From an uncultured Collinsella sp. (GTDB lineage Bacteria; Actinomycetota; Coriobacteriia; Coriobacteriales; Coriobacteriaceae): a DNA stretch of 33,228 bases. Both the position numbers and the translations under genes were made by a program. The DNA is taken from positions 1 through 33,228 of the forward strand of contig CAAFUK010000041.1 of assembly GCA_900766165.1 (NCBI GenBank). The letters run 5' to 3'. Below the pieces are notes generated by a model, which ran no database searches, was not told the origin of the DNA, and saw nothing but the letters and a program-made list of their open reading frames with translations. This document shows positions 1 to 8,462 of this stretch, one piece after another. Position 1 is the stretch's first letter. Each line of letters starts with the position of its first letter.

Positions 1-5
1 CTCGC

Positions 6-143
6 GTTCGCCCCGGTCGCACGGCGGCATGTGAAGTCGATCGCGAGTTCCGCACGAGCCAGAGAGCACTTAATGTGCTCTCTGCGCGAGTCAGGACTGT
101 CCGAGCAGGCGACTTCACATGCCGCCGTGCGACCGGGGCGAAC
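6..143. repeat. Long perfect inverted repeat, 34-bp arms
   Basis: Arms at 6-39 and 110-143 are exact reverse complements over 34 bases. The 70-base spacer holds a second, 9-bp hairpin (61-69 with 75-83). The spacer is otherwise not complementary, so this is not a simple fold-back read artefact. No T-run follows the right arm. It lies just upstream of the tRNA promoter. It could be a strong terminator of an upstream gene, a small mobile element, or a repeat at which the assembly broke. Confidence 0.85.
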
Positions 144-170
144 TCTTCCCAAAGAATTTCAAAAAAGTTG

Positions 171-200
171 TTGACGCGCGCGTAACGACTCGTCTAATAT
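171..200 (+). promoter_or_regulatory. Promoter of the tRNA-Ile/Ala/Ile cluster
   Basis: TTGACG (171-176) and TAATAT (195-200) are separated by 18 bases and lie 15 bases before the mature tRNA-Ile 5' end. Both boxes are close to the sigma-70 consensus. Confidence 0.75.
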
Positions 201-214
201 ATCCCTTGCGCGAT

Positions 215-291
215 GGACCTGTAGCTCAGTTGGTTAGAGCGTCCGGCTGATAACCGGGAGGTCACAAGTTCGAATCTTGTCAGGTCCACCA
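215..291 (+). tRNA. tRNA-Ile (GAT), first copy
   Basis: A full cloverleaf is visible: 7-bp acceptor stem GGACCTG/CAGGTCC, D-arm, anticodon loop CTGATAA with GAT at 249-251, T-loop TTCGAAT, and an encoded CCA at 289-291. It is identical over all 77 bases to the copy at 439-515. Confidence 0.97.
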
Positions 292-302
292 CTTTCTTTC
301 GC

Positions 303-347
303 AATAAACACCCCAGCGAGAGCCGAGTCGCCGCTGGGGTGTTTATT
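303..347. terminator. Symmetric hairpin between tRNA-Ile and tRNA-Ala
   Basis: A perfect 16-bp stem (303-318 with 332-347) with a 13-base loop. The stem is GC-rich at the loop end and carries AATAAA/TTTATT at its base, so it could terminate transcription in both directions. If it works on the plus strand, most transcripts of the first tRNA-Ile end here and the next two tRNAs depend on read-through or processing. Confidence 0.6.
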
Positions 348-358
348 ACTGTCTCCGT

Positions 359-434
359 GGGGGTTTAGCTCAGCTGGGAGAGCGCGGGCTTTGCAAGCCT
401 GAGGTCAGGGGTTCGATCCCCCTAACCTCCACCA
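359..434 (+). tRNA. tRNA-Ala (TGC)
   Basis: Cloverleaf with acceptor stem GGGGGTT/AACCTCC (one G-T pair), anticodon loop TTTGCAA with TGC at 392-394, T-loop TTCGATC, and an encoded CCA at 432-434. Only four bases separate it from the next tRNA, so the two are almost certainly co-transcribed. Confidence 0.97.
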
Positions 435-438
435 TGAT

Positions 439-515
439 GGACCTGTAGCTCAGTTGGTTAGAGCGTCCGGCTGATAACCGGGAGGTCACAAGTTCGAATC
501 TTGTCAGGTCCACCA
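439..515 (+). tRNA. tRNA-Ile (GAT), second copy
   Basis: Identical in all 77 bases to the tRNA at 215-291; the identity extends three bases (gat) upstream. It encodes its own CCA at 513-515. The close duplicate may come from unequal recombination around tRNA-Ala. Confidence 0.97.
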
Positions 516-528
516 TCAAAACGTTAAG

Positions 529-558
529 AGCCCTGGGGCATTGCCTCGGGGCTTTTTT
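529..558 (+). terminator. Rho-independent terminator of the tRNA cluster
   Basis: An 11-bp GC-rich stem with G-T wobbles (529-539 with 543-553) and a 3-base loop, followed by a run of six T. Confidence 0.85.
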
Positions 559-700
559 CTTATCCAACTAAAAGTAGTCAAAATAGCCCCGTCCCAAATT
601 AACTACTTTGATTTTGTGTGCTGGGCGAAAGATTGGGTAGTATAGCTATTCAATGCGGCGACCCTGCCGTGTGTTAACCGCTACGTACCGGAGGTGTTCC

Positions 701-1201
701 ATGGTTCGTGTCGACATAGAGACCATCGTCATGGCCGCCGGTCCCGTGCCATCGCTTATCGTGCTCCGTGAGCGCTGCGGCAAGTCGGATTCGACGGCGC
801 CCCTGCGTTCGCTTTCCATTCAGACCGGCTCGTTTGAGGCCGCGGCCATTAGCCGTGGCATCGATAGCGGTCGCGCCGAGCGCCCGATAACGCATGACCT
901 GCTGCTTGACACCGTCGATGCCCTGGGCGCCAAGCTCGAGCGCATCGAGATCGTTCGTGCCGAGCCGCCGGTGTTCTATGCGACGATTGTCGTGCTGGTC
1001 GATGGTGACGAGCGCAAGATTGACGCCCGCCCCAGTGACGCCATTGCCCTTGCCGTGCGCAGTAATGCCCCCATGTTCGTGGAGGACGACATCATGAATC
1101 GCCTGGGTACCGTTTCTGCCCATGCCGAGGAAGTTGACGACGAGCAGGAGTTCGAGAAGTTCGACGAGTTCGTCCATACGCTCTCCCCCGATGATTTCTA
1201 A
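701..1201 (+). CDS. Bifunctional nuclease-domain (DUF151) protein
   Basis: A 166-residue protein of the DUF151/BFN family, named after a plant protein with reported RNase and DNase activity; the bacterial role is not settled. Family hallmarks are clear: SIQTGSFEAAAI near residues 40-50, RPITHDLL, then the conserved block VDGDERKIDARPSDAIALAVRS followed by APMFVEDDI. The last ~25 residues are an acidic tail. The start at 701 is chosen because GGAGGTG (690-696) lies five bases upstream; an in-frame ATG at 653 has no such site. A weak promoter may lie at 614-643 (TTGTGT, 18 bases, TAGTAT). The next gene follows directly, so the two are probably one transcript. Confidence 0.88.
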   Translation: MVRVDIETIVMAAGPVPSLIVLRERCGKSDSTAPLRSLSIQTGSFEAAAISRGIDSGRAERPITHDLLLDTVDALGAKLERIEIVRAEPPVFYATIVVLVDGDERKIDARPSDAIALAVRSNAPMFVEDDIMNRLGTVSAHAEEVDDEQEFEKFDEFVHTLSPDDF

Positions 1202-1231
1202 ATGTCTGGCACGCGAGCGGAGAGGTCGCTG

Positions 1232-1588
1232 ATGGGTACCCGCGTATCGGCTGAAGCGGCCGCCATCGCGCGTGAAGCCCAGATGCGCTCGGAGGCATCC
1301 GAGGCGGCTCGCATCGCCTATGTGACGCAGGCCCGCACGCTTCGCGAGCGCCGCGGCTCGTTTATCAAGATGGTTGTCGTCTCCGCCCTTGTCGCGGCAA
1401 TCTGCTCGCGCCTTCGTGGTACAGTTGGTGCGCTTGGGTTTTCGATTTCAACAGGCTTGGTAATCTGGGGTGTGGTCGATGCAGTAATGCTGACCAACCA
1501 GATCAAGGTACTCGACAAGCGCGCGATGGATATGATGCGCGCCCGCGACGCTGCCGCCAAGATCGCTGCCGAGGCACAAGAACTGTAA
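1232..1588 (+). CDS. Small two-helix membrane protein, unknown function
   Basis: A 118-residue protein with no family I recognise. Residues 1-42 are Ala/Arg/Glu-rich and probably helical. Two hydrophobic segments follow at about 45-60 and 66-88, joined by a short Arg-containing turn, then a basic, Ala-rich helical tail. The topology suggests both ends in the cytoplasm. The start at 1232 is preferred because GGAGAGG (1219-1225) lies six bases upstream; an ATG at 1202 touching the previous stop codon would add 10 residues but has no ribosome-binding site of its own. It lies in a tight run with the DUF151 gene and the next gene, which suggests one operon. Confidence 0.7.
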   Translation: MGTRVSAEAAAIAREAQMRSEASEAARIAYVTQARTLRERRGSFIKMVVVSALVAAICSRLRGTVGALGFSISTGLVIWGVVDAVMLTNQIKVLDKRAMDMMRARDAAAKIAAEAQEL

Positions 1589-1618
1589 CGACGCCAGACT
1601 CGATGGGAAGGTCTAAAG

Positions 1619-2068
1619 ATGGCACAGGATATGCAAGACGCCGGTAACGTCTCCGCCGAGCTCGACGCCATGGTGTGTGACCTGATTGGTGCATTCTTGG
1701 ACGACCTTGCCGCCGGCGAGAATCCGGGCGTAGTTGTGGCGATCGAGGACGCTGCTTCCAACCGCTATCTGGCCGCGCTCGACGAAGATGGCGAGGAGGC
1801 ATGCCTCGAGGCTGCCACCAACTTTATCTCCGAGCACAAGATGGGTCTTAAGGACGAGGGGCTGGGCCGCATCGCCCGCTATGCCATCGGCTATACCGGT
1901 TGTGTCGAAATTGACGGCGGCTATCACGACGCCCTGCTTGTGAGCTTCTTCGAAACCACGCTCGAGAGCGGTTTTTCGGCATACGTGCTGTATGAGGGCA
2001 TGGGTGCCGGCGATGGTTTTATGTGGAGCGACCCTGAACCTGCAGGTGAGGAAACCCCTCTTATCTAA
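1619..2068 (+). CDS. Hypothetical acidic protein
   Basis: A 149-residue, strongly acidic, soluble protein with no signal peptide or membrane segment; I do not recognise a family. It starts MAQDMQDAGNVSAELDAM and contains a region with repeated small residues and aromatic positions (about residues 85-130: RYAIGYTGCVEIDGGYHDAL) that looks like a compact alpha/beta fold. GGGAAGG ends seven bases before the ATG, which supports the start. It follows the small membrane protein by 30 bases and is probably in the same operon. It ends 117 bases before typA. Confidence 0.75.
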   Translation: MAQDMQDAGNVSAELDAMVCDLIGAFLDDLAAGENPGVVVAIEDAASNRYLAALDEDGEEACLEAATNFISEHKMGLKDEGLGRIARYAIGYTGCVEIDGGYHDALLVSFFETTLESGFSAYVLYEGMGAGDGFMWSDPEPAGEETPLI

Positions 2069-2185
2069 AATCGCTAAAATAAACGAGTTTTCGGTAAAAG
2101 GCTCATTATTCCCGCTGAGCGTTGTGTCGCTGGGCGGGCCGCATACGCGTGCCGTTTGTATATGGATAGAAGATAGGGGAACTAC

Positions 2186-4024
<1,839 letters not shown>

Positions 4025-4054
4025 GCACTGAGCTTTATGGCGACTAACAAGAAA

Positions 4055-4087
4055 GGGCGTCGACCATCGCGGTCGGCGCCCTTTTTT
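4055..4087 (+). terminator. Terminator after typA
   Basis: An 11-bp stem (4055-4065 with 4071-4081, one G-T pair), a 5-base loop, then six T. Confidence 0.9.
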
Positions 4088-4113
4088 GGTGCAATGGGGT
4101 CAGGTTGGTTTGC

Positions 4114-4148
4114 ACCACCACAAAGGCGACTGGCCCCTTTGTGGTGGT
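4114..4148. terminator. Hairpin between convergent genes
   Basis: A perfect 13-bp inverted repeat (4114-4126 with 4136-4148) with a 9-base loop. It sits between the typA terminator and the minus-strand stop codon at 4158. The T-run is short on both strands, so it may be a weak terminator for the minus-strand gene. Confidence 0.55.
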
Positions 4149-4157
4149 TTTGCCAGC

Positions 4158-5303
4158 TTAAGCGGTGGGGAGTCCTGGCGTGTTGGTCGGCTGCTGCGGT
4201 TTGAGGTGGGCGTTGCGCCAGATGATCTGGATGATGTAGCCGAGCGTGAAGACGAAGGCTACGCCGCTGATGAAGTTGCCTACGAGAGGGATTGCCGTGA
4301 GCACGCCCGCGATTATGCCGCCGACGGCTGCCGTGACGTAGCGGTTCTGGCTGTGTCCGACCATACGCGCGATGGCACAACCCGCGAAGGCCGCAGAGAC
4401 GAGCGCGATACCGATAACGCCGCACATGAGGGCTCCGGCAAGCGACAGGCCGGCAATAGAGATAATCAACAGCAGGACGGCGGGGACGATGGCTACCGTG
4501 CCCAGAAGACCACTCACCCACAGCGGCGTGGGGCGCTGGTGGAGCATTCCGGCGGCGCTGGCGGTTGCACGCGGAAAGACGAGCTCGAGCAGCAAAGCGA
4601 CAAAGCAGGTGGAAAGCGCCCCGGCGACGATGCCGCCGATGACATCGTTGACGGTGGAGGTGTCCTCGTTCTCGGTGCGGTCGATCTTGAGTGCGCCGAC
4701 CTCGGCTCCCGAGGCGCGCTCGGGATCCTCGGAAACATGCGCGTTCACGGTGCCGGAGATACGGGCGTTCTTGCCCAGGATGAGCTTGTCGGCCCAAACC
4801 TCAACATCGCCATCGACCGTGCCATCGATGGTCACCGTGTCGCCTGCGAGCGCTGCCGACTTGACGGAGCCGCGCAGGGCAACCGTCTCGCCCGCTGCGT
4901 AGAAGCAGCTGGCGGTGCTATCGGTGTTGAGGACGACATGCTGTCCCGCGACGGTTACGCTGCCAGCAACCGTGGTCTGGGCGATATCGATGGTGCGTGC
5001 AGCCAGGCGAACGGCACCGCCCACCGTGCAGTCGCGAATCGAAAGCGAATCGCCCGCCGCAATAATGTCGCGGTCGATGGAGACGTCGTCCAGATCGAGG
5101 CTCTGGCCGGCCCAGTACAGATCGCCTTCGACGCCGGACGGATTGGAATCACTGTCGGTCGCAAGAACATTGCCTGCGGTGTCCGTACCGGCGAACGACG
5201 CCGTGGGAAGTGCGATGAGCGCTAACGCGATGAGCGCGAACAGGATGGTGATGCGGCCCCATGCTTTACGGCGCTGGGTCGACGGGAATTGATTGCAGGG
5301 CAT
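4158..5303 (-). CDS. Bactofilin-like protein with membrane domains
   Basis: A 381-residue protein. Residues 1-16 are polar, and 17-38 form a signal peptide or membrane anchor ending in ASFA. Residues ~55-200 contain short beta-helix-like repeats typical of polymer-forming bactofilin domains (AGDSLSIRDCTVGGAVRL, AGDTVTIDGTVDGDVEVW, LGKNARISGTVNAHV). The rest holds about five to six hydrophobic helices (from VNDVIGGIVAGAL to GYIIQIIW). Bactofilins polymerise into filaments used as scaffolds; this one would be membrane-bound with the beta-helix outside if the N-terminal segment is cleaved. The start at 5303 is chosen for AAGGA just upstream; a longer frame to 5351 lacks this. The upstream TRIC gene on the same strand is 106 bases away. 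Confidence 0.8.
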   Translation of the reverse strand: MPCNQFPSTQRRKAWGRITILFALIALALIALPTASFAGTDTAGNVLATDSDSNPSGVEGDLYWAGQSLDLDDVSIDRDIIAAGDSLSIRDCTVGGAVRLAARTIDIAQTTVAGSVTVAGQHVVLNTDSTASCFYAAGETVALRGSVKSAALAGDTVTIDGTVDGDVEVWADKLILGKNARISGTVNAHVSEDPERASGAEVGALKIDRTENEDTSTVNDVIGGIVAGALSTCFVALLLELVFPRATASAAGMLHQRPTPLWVSGLLGTVAIVPAVLLLIISIAGLSLAGALMCGVIGIALVSAAFAGCAIARMVGHSQNRYVTAAVGGIIAGVLTAIPLVGNFISGVAFVFTLGYIIQIIWRNAHLKPQQPTNTPGLPTA

Positions 5304-5409
5304 AGTGAATCCTTCGTCAGATGCTCGACATGCACCTAACAGGGTACCCAACGTGCGGGCGCTCTAAAAGAGCCTCTCGGTTGCATTTCGAAGGATGAGG
5401 CCGCGCAAT

Positions 5410-6099
5410 CTACTTTTTACGGTGCAAAAAGCGTGCGATGTCTTCCTCAGTGGGGCTTTTGATGTCAAAGCGCAGTGAGAGCCAGCGCAGACCCATGGTC
5501 ACGACAACGCATACGACCAACGCGACGACATTGCTGACCAAGCCACTCATAACGAGGCTTACATAGCTTGTCGATCCGGCGATGGCCGCGATGGCATAAA
5601 AGTTAGTGCGTTGGAAAATGCCCGGAACCACGCCCATAAAGCCGTCGCGCAACATGCCGCCGCCCACCGCGGTGAAAAAGCCCATCATGATGCACACCGC
5701 CGGTGCAAAGCCGTAGACAAGCGCCTTGTCCGCTCCGGTGGCGGCATAGATGCCGACCGAGATGATGTCGAGCAGGGGAATGAGTTTTTCGGGCTTGTCG
5801 ACGATTGCCGGGAAAATGTAGATGATGGCTGCCGTGGCAATGGAAAGCGGCAGCGCCATTGGCTGGTTGAGGATGTAGACGTTGCCCACCTGCAGCGTCA
5901 TGTCGCGCAAGAGACCGCCGCCCAGACCGCAGACCACCGCGAGCGCGACCGCGCCCACCAGGTCGAGCTTGTGCTCGCGCGCAACCAGTACACCCGAGAT
6001 CGATGCTGCGACAACGGCGAACATCTCGAGCCAAAACGGAATAGCGACCATGGCATCCGAGGCATGTGAGGTAACGGTTATGGCGGCGACGACGGGCAA
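5410..6099 (-). CDS. TRIC cation channel family protein (UPF0126/YicG type)
   Basis: A 229-residue integral membrane protein with about seven hydrophobic helices. It shows the two internally repeated family motifs, GLGGGLLRD (58-66) and AVGGGMLRD (144-152), each closing one half of the repeated fold. Relatives form trimeric channels; bacterial members have been linked to potassium or small-molecule flux, but the substrate cannot be read here. The start codon is TTG at 6099, supported by AAAGGA seven to eight bases upstream on the minus strand; the first ATG in frame is codon 17 and would remove the first residues of helix 1. The bactofilin-like gene downstream may share its transcript. Confidence 0.88.
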   Translation of the reverse strand: MPVVAAITVTSHASDAMVAIPFWLEMFAVVAASISGVLVAREHKLDLVGAVALAVVCGLGGGLLRDMTLQVGNVYILNQPMALPLSIATAAIIYIFPAIVDKPEKLIPLLDIISVGIYAATGADKALVYGFAPAVCIMMGFFTAVGGGMLRDGFMGVVPGIFQRTNFYAIAAIAGSTSYVSLVMSGLVSNVVALVVCVVVTMGLRWLSLRFDIKSPTEEDIARFLHRKK

Positions 6100-6212
6100 G
6101 ATGGGGTCCTTTGGATTGTGGGTTTAGACAATGCCCGTACATAGTACATGGTTGGCGGGCGTGGCGACCCTATTGCTCGGTAAACGGTTGGGACTGGGTG
6201 GGGGCGTAGGTA

Positions 6213-6282
6213 CCAAACGTGTACGTCAGCCTTCAAAGATGTCAAAAAATGTCGGTTTTGGAGGGTGATGTACACGTTTTGG
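6213..6282. repeat. Hairpin element copy A
   Basis: A ~70-bp imperfect palindrome. The left part (6213-6237) pairs with the right part (about 6257-6282), and the loop carries TGTCAAAAAATGTC, a direct repeat of TGTC. It is about 85-90 percent identical to copy B at 7416-7482, in the same orientation. The two copies bracket the gene at 6307-7311. It starts 25 bases beyond the stop codon of that gene. Confidence 0.8.
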
Positions 6283-6306
6283 TTGGGGCGTGCTGGGATG
6301 ACGCTA

Positions 6307-7311
6307 CTAGGAAGGTGCGTCTTCGCCCTGCGCGCTCTTCCAGTTGCGGATAAGTGCCTTGCGCAGTTCGTTCTGCTTTCGCTGGTACTCGGCATCCGTG
6401 CAGCGGGGCATACCGAGTGCTTCGCGAATGCTGTTCATGGCGCGGTGAAAGGCAAGCTGATTCGCGAACTGTGCCAAGGTGAGCGTAACGATTCGATATC
6501 CCATTTGGGCGAGCACGGCCTCTCGTTCCGCATCTGCTCCCTTGCGCTCGGTCTCATCGTGAAAGCCGCCCTTATATTCGATGCCGAGTTCCCTGCGCTG
6601 ATAAGTAACAAGAGCGTCGATTTTGAGCGTTCGGGCTTTTGTGCAATGCCAGAGACGCTGAGGGATTTCGAGCGGTTTGTTGAGTTCGATGCCTCGGATA
6701 CCAACGCCGCCTTCGCTTGTTGGGAGTGAGAGGGCGATGGACGATGCGGTCTCCATGGGCGAGGCTGAGTGGTCGTAGATGTGTCTGAGCGCGAGTCTGG
6801 CGCGTGTGGCGCCGGGTTTGCCAGGGTGCCGATCGAGTAGTTCGACAATTTCGTCCTTGGAGGTGGTGGCTGGTTGCTCAGTGTAAGGGTCAGAGAGATT
6901 GAGCCCCATGCGATAGTCGCCGCAAACTTCGTAACCATACTCGAGGTATTCGATCCTGTCCATCCACTCGGCAGCGAGCACGAAGGTGAAGGCTTCGTCG
7001 GTGATAAAGATGCCGGGCGTAAGCTCGACAATATGGTCGTAGGGTAGGTTTTGGCCGAGAACGTGGCAAGTGACACCGTTGGCGCGAATTCGCTCGAAAG
7101 CAAATACTACGGAGATGTCGATAGTCTTGAGCATGGTGGACGGAATGCCGCAGTCGGTAAGTGCCTGCCGAATGCGCGCGATGCGTTGCTGGGTAGAGAG
7201 GCCCCGCACACCTATCTGGTAGTCGCGTTGTGCGACGGCTTGAACCAGATTCCGCGGTGCATGATGGATGAGCCACGCCGTTTTATGCGAAATGAGAACA
7301 GGAGTATCCAT
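6307..7311 (-). CDS. PD-(D/E)XK-like (DUF559-type) nuclease-domain protein
   Basis: A 334-residue soluble protein. The C-terminal third carries a likely restriction-endonuclease-like core: KIDALVTYQRRELGIEYKGG with D232 and E245-x-K247, then a helix and GYRIVTLTLAQF, as in DUF559/Vsr-like proteins. The first ~200 residues are unrecognised and could be a DNA-binding or regulatory part like those in actinobacterial DUF559 proteins with AbiEi-like N-termini. No activity is proven. The start at 7311 has GAGAGG about six bases upstream; a TTG at 7341 is a weaker alternative. The gene stands alone and is flanked on both sides by copies of a ~70-bp hairpin element, which suggests it moves or is regulated as a unit. 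Confidence 0.7.
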   Translation of the reverse strand: MDTPVLISHKTAWLIHHAPRNLVQAVAQRDYQIGVRGLSTQQRIARIRQALTDCGIPSTMLKTIDISVVFAFERIRANGVTCHVLGQNLPYDHIVELTPGIFITDEAFTFVLAAEWMDRIEYLEYGYEVCGDYRMGLNLSDPYTEQPATTSKDEIVELLDRHPGKPGATRARLALRHIYDHSASPMETASSIALSLPTSEGGVGIRGIELNKPLEIPQRLWHCTKARTLKIDALVTYQRRELGIEYKGGFHDETERKGADAEREAVLAQMGYRIVTLTLAQFANQLAFHRAMNSIREALGMPRCTDAEYQRKQNELRKALIRNWKSAQGEDAPS

Positions 7312-7415
7312 TGGGGACCTCTCGCTTCGAGCTGACACCAAACTCTTATGTCCGTTGAGGTGGGGAAATATACCGGATGCGAGTAAATCGACTCATGCTC
7401 GGTGCGCGTCATATG

Positions 7416-7482
7416 CAAACGTGTACATCACACTCCAAAGATGTCAAAAAATGTCGTTTTTGGAGGGTGATGTACATGTTTG
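7416..7482. repeat. Hairpin element copy B
   Basis: A 67-bp palindrome with 24-base arms (7416-7439 and 7459-7482) that differ at two positions, one a G-T wobble in RNA. The 19-base loop is GATGTCAAAAAATGTCGTT. It lies about 105 bases upstream of the start codon of the nuclease-like gene and matches copy A downstream of that gene. Confidence 0.85.
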
Positions 7483-7538
7483 GGGATCCGGGTTGATGCT
7501 GAACGTGATGAGGGCGTGGCTGAATAGGAGGGATGTCC

Positions 7539-7620
7539 AAATTTTGAGCGAAGCTCAGAATTTATTCGGTCGGCTTGCGCCGACCGCGCTGCGCTAAAAA
7601 CGCGCCACAGGCGCGTTTTC
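7539..7620 (+). ncRNA. Three tandem stem-loops ending in a T-tract (candidate small RNA)
   Basis: Stem 1 is 7539-7549 with 7553-7563 (11 bp, one G-T, GAA loop). Stem 2 is 7567-7574 with 7579-7586 (8 bp, loop TTGC). Stem 3 is 7597-7606 with 7610-7619 (10 bp, loop ACA) with a TTTT end, so it looks like an intrinsic terminator. There is no open reading frame of note. It could be a terminated small RNA, the 3' end of a lost gene, or a relic next to the tRNA fragment at 7640. No clear promoter was found. Confidence 0.4.
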
Positions 7621-7639
7621 TTTACGCTTTGCCCCTAGC

Positions 7640-7664
7640 GGGTTCGAATCCCTCCTCCTCCGCC
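7640..7664 (+). other. 3' fragment of a tRNA-Ser gene
   Basis: These 25 bases are identical to the T-arm plus acceptor 3' side of the tRNA-Ser(CGA) at 7729-7819, but lie in opposite orientation, so 7640-7664 and 7730-7754 form a perfect inverted repeat. The rest of a tRNA is absent upstream. It could be a broken tRNA or an attachment-site relic of an integrated element. Confidence 0.75.
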
Positions 7665-7689
7665 GTATTTGTTTGTAAGGGACTCAAAA

Positions 7690-7718
7690 GAAAAAAGCTC
7701 CCGTTGTTGGGAGCTTTC
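7690..7718 (-). terminator. Terminator of the tRNA-Ser pair
   Basis: On the minus strand, a stem AGCTCCC/GGGAGCT (7709-7715 with 7696-7702) with a 6-base loop, extended by A-T pairs and followed by a run of T. It lies 11 bases after the 3' end of tRNA-Ser(CGA). Confidence 0.88.
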
Positions 7719-7728
7719 TCAACCAAAA

Positions 7729-7819
7729 TGGCGGAGGAGGAGGGATTCGAACCCTCGTGACCTTATACAGGCCAAACGGTTTTCGAGACCGCCGCATTCA
7801 ACCACTCTGCCACCCCTCC
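7729..7819 (-). tRNA. tRNA-Ser (CGA)
   Basis: A 91-base class II tRNA with a long variable arm. Acceptor GGAGGGG pairs with CTCCTCC (one G-T), the anticodon loop reads CTCGAAA with CGA (7783-7785 complement), and CCA is encoded at 7729-7731. It is the second gene of a minus-strand tRNA-Ser pair. Confidence 0.96.
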
Positions 7820-7867
7820 GCGTGGGGTAAAAACAAAGCAGGCTCGAAGGCCTGCTTTGGAATTAAC

Positions 7868-7958
7868 TGGCGGAGAGTCAGGGATTTGAACCCTGGAGAC
7901 GCTTTTGACGCCTACACGATTTCCAATCGTGCTCCTTCGGCCACTCGGACAACTCTCC
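7868..7958 (-). tRNA. tRNA-Ser (GGA)
   Basis: A 91-base class II tRNA: acceptor GGAGAGT/ACTCTCC, anticodon loop TTGGAAA with GGA, long variable arm, T-loop TTCAAAT, and encoded CCA at 7868-7870. It is the first gene after the promoter at 7975-8002. Confidence 0.96.
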
Positions 7959-7974
7959 GTTAAATGCGAAAGTC

Positions 7975-8002
7975 AGTATACACGAGGAATCGCAAAGTGC
8001 AA
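7975..8002 (-). promoter_or_regulatory. Promoter of the tRNA-Ser pair
   Basis: On the minus strand, TTGCAC (7997-8002) and TATACT (7975-7980) are spaced by 16 bases, ending 17 bases before the 5' end of tRNA-Ser(GGA). Confidence 0.75.
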
Positions 8003-8407
8003 ACAGAAAAGTTGGCATTTTTTAAAACGCTTGGCCGCGCTTGGCGTTGCAGTGGGGTTTGAGGTGCCAAAAAACGGCTTCCGACCAGCGTGGTTGATCA
8101 ACTCAATTGTTCAAAAGGGGTATTCATAAGTGACTTGGCAATGAATTTAAAAATCTTTGGGTGGTGCTGTGGACCACTGGTATGCATTTTGCGACCACAG
8201 CCTTGTGCCCGTTGACCTGCGGCTTGGCTCAGCTTGTCCCCGCGGCGTCGTATCTTGTCCACAAATCCGTCAAGCTCTTGGTCGGCATTTGGTTGGAATG
8301 CGCATGAAACACCGTGCGACTATGGGCATATGTGGAGGTCATGAGGTTGTAGCTGCATATTCTTGCAGCCTAGGAGGTTGAAAGATATTATTACCAAGTC
8401 TTTTCCT
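8003..8407. other. Non-coding gap upstream of rpsF
   Basis: No gene is supported here. Between the divergent tRNA-Ser promoter and the rpsF leader I see a DnaA-box-like TTGTCCACA (8255-8263), a weaker inverted one (8168-8176), and a small hairpin GCTGCA/TGCAGC (8352-8369). The rpsF promoter must lie here, but I found no convincing -35/-10 pair. Confidence 0.5.
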
Positions 8408-8436
8408 GCTTCAGGCGCACCTTCACGACCTGAAGC
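8408..8436 (+). promoter_or_regulatory. Leader hairpin before rpsF
   Basis: A perfect 8-bp stem GCTTCAGG/CCTGAAGC (8408-8415 with 8429-8436) with a 13-base loop, ending about 12 bases before the rpsF ribosome-binding site. In many bacteria rpsF leaders bind the S6:S18 complex for feedback control; the position fits, but I could not match the known motif base by base. Confidence 0.4.
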
Positions 8437-8462
8437 CACATTTGCCCAGAGGAGGTGACAAT

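Noticed and set aside
6..143. Integron attC site
   Set aside because: The arms are a perfect palindrome without the GTTRRRY/RYYYAAC boxes and the usual bulges, and no integrase is nearby. The same holds for the repeats at 23199 and 25066.
6213..7482. CRISPR array
   Set aside because: Only two repeat copies, more than 1 kb apart with a gene between them, and no cas genes in the window.
8168..8263. Replication origin
   Set aside because: Only two DnaA-box-like sites, no AT-rich unwinding region, and no dnaA or dnaN nearby.
8157..8381. 74-codon open frame between the tRNA-Ser promoter and rpsF
   Set aside because: No ribosome-binding site, no recognisable protein features, and it covers the likely rpsF promoter and leader.
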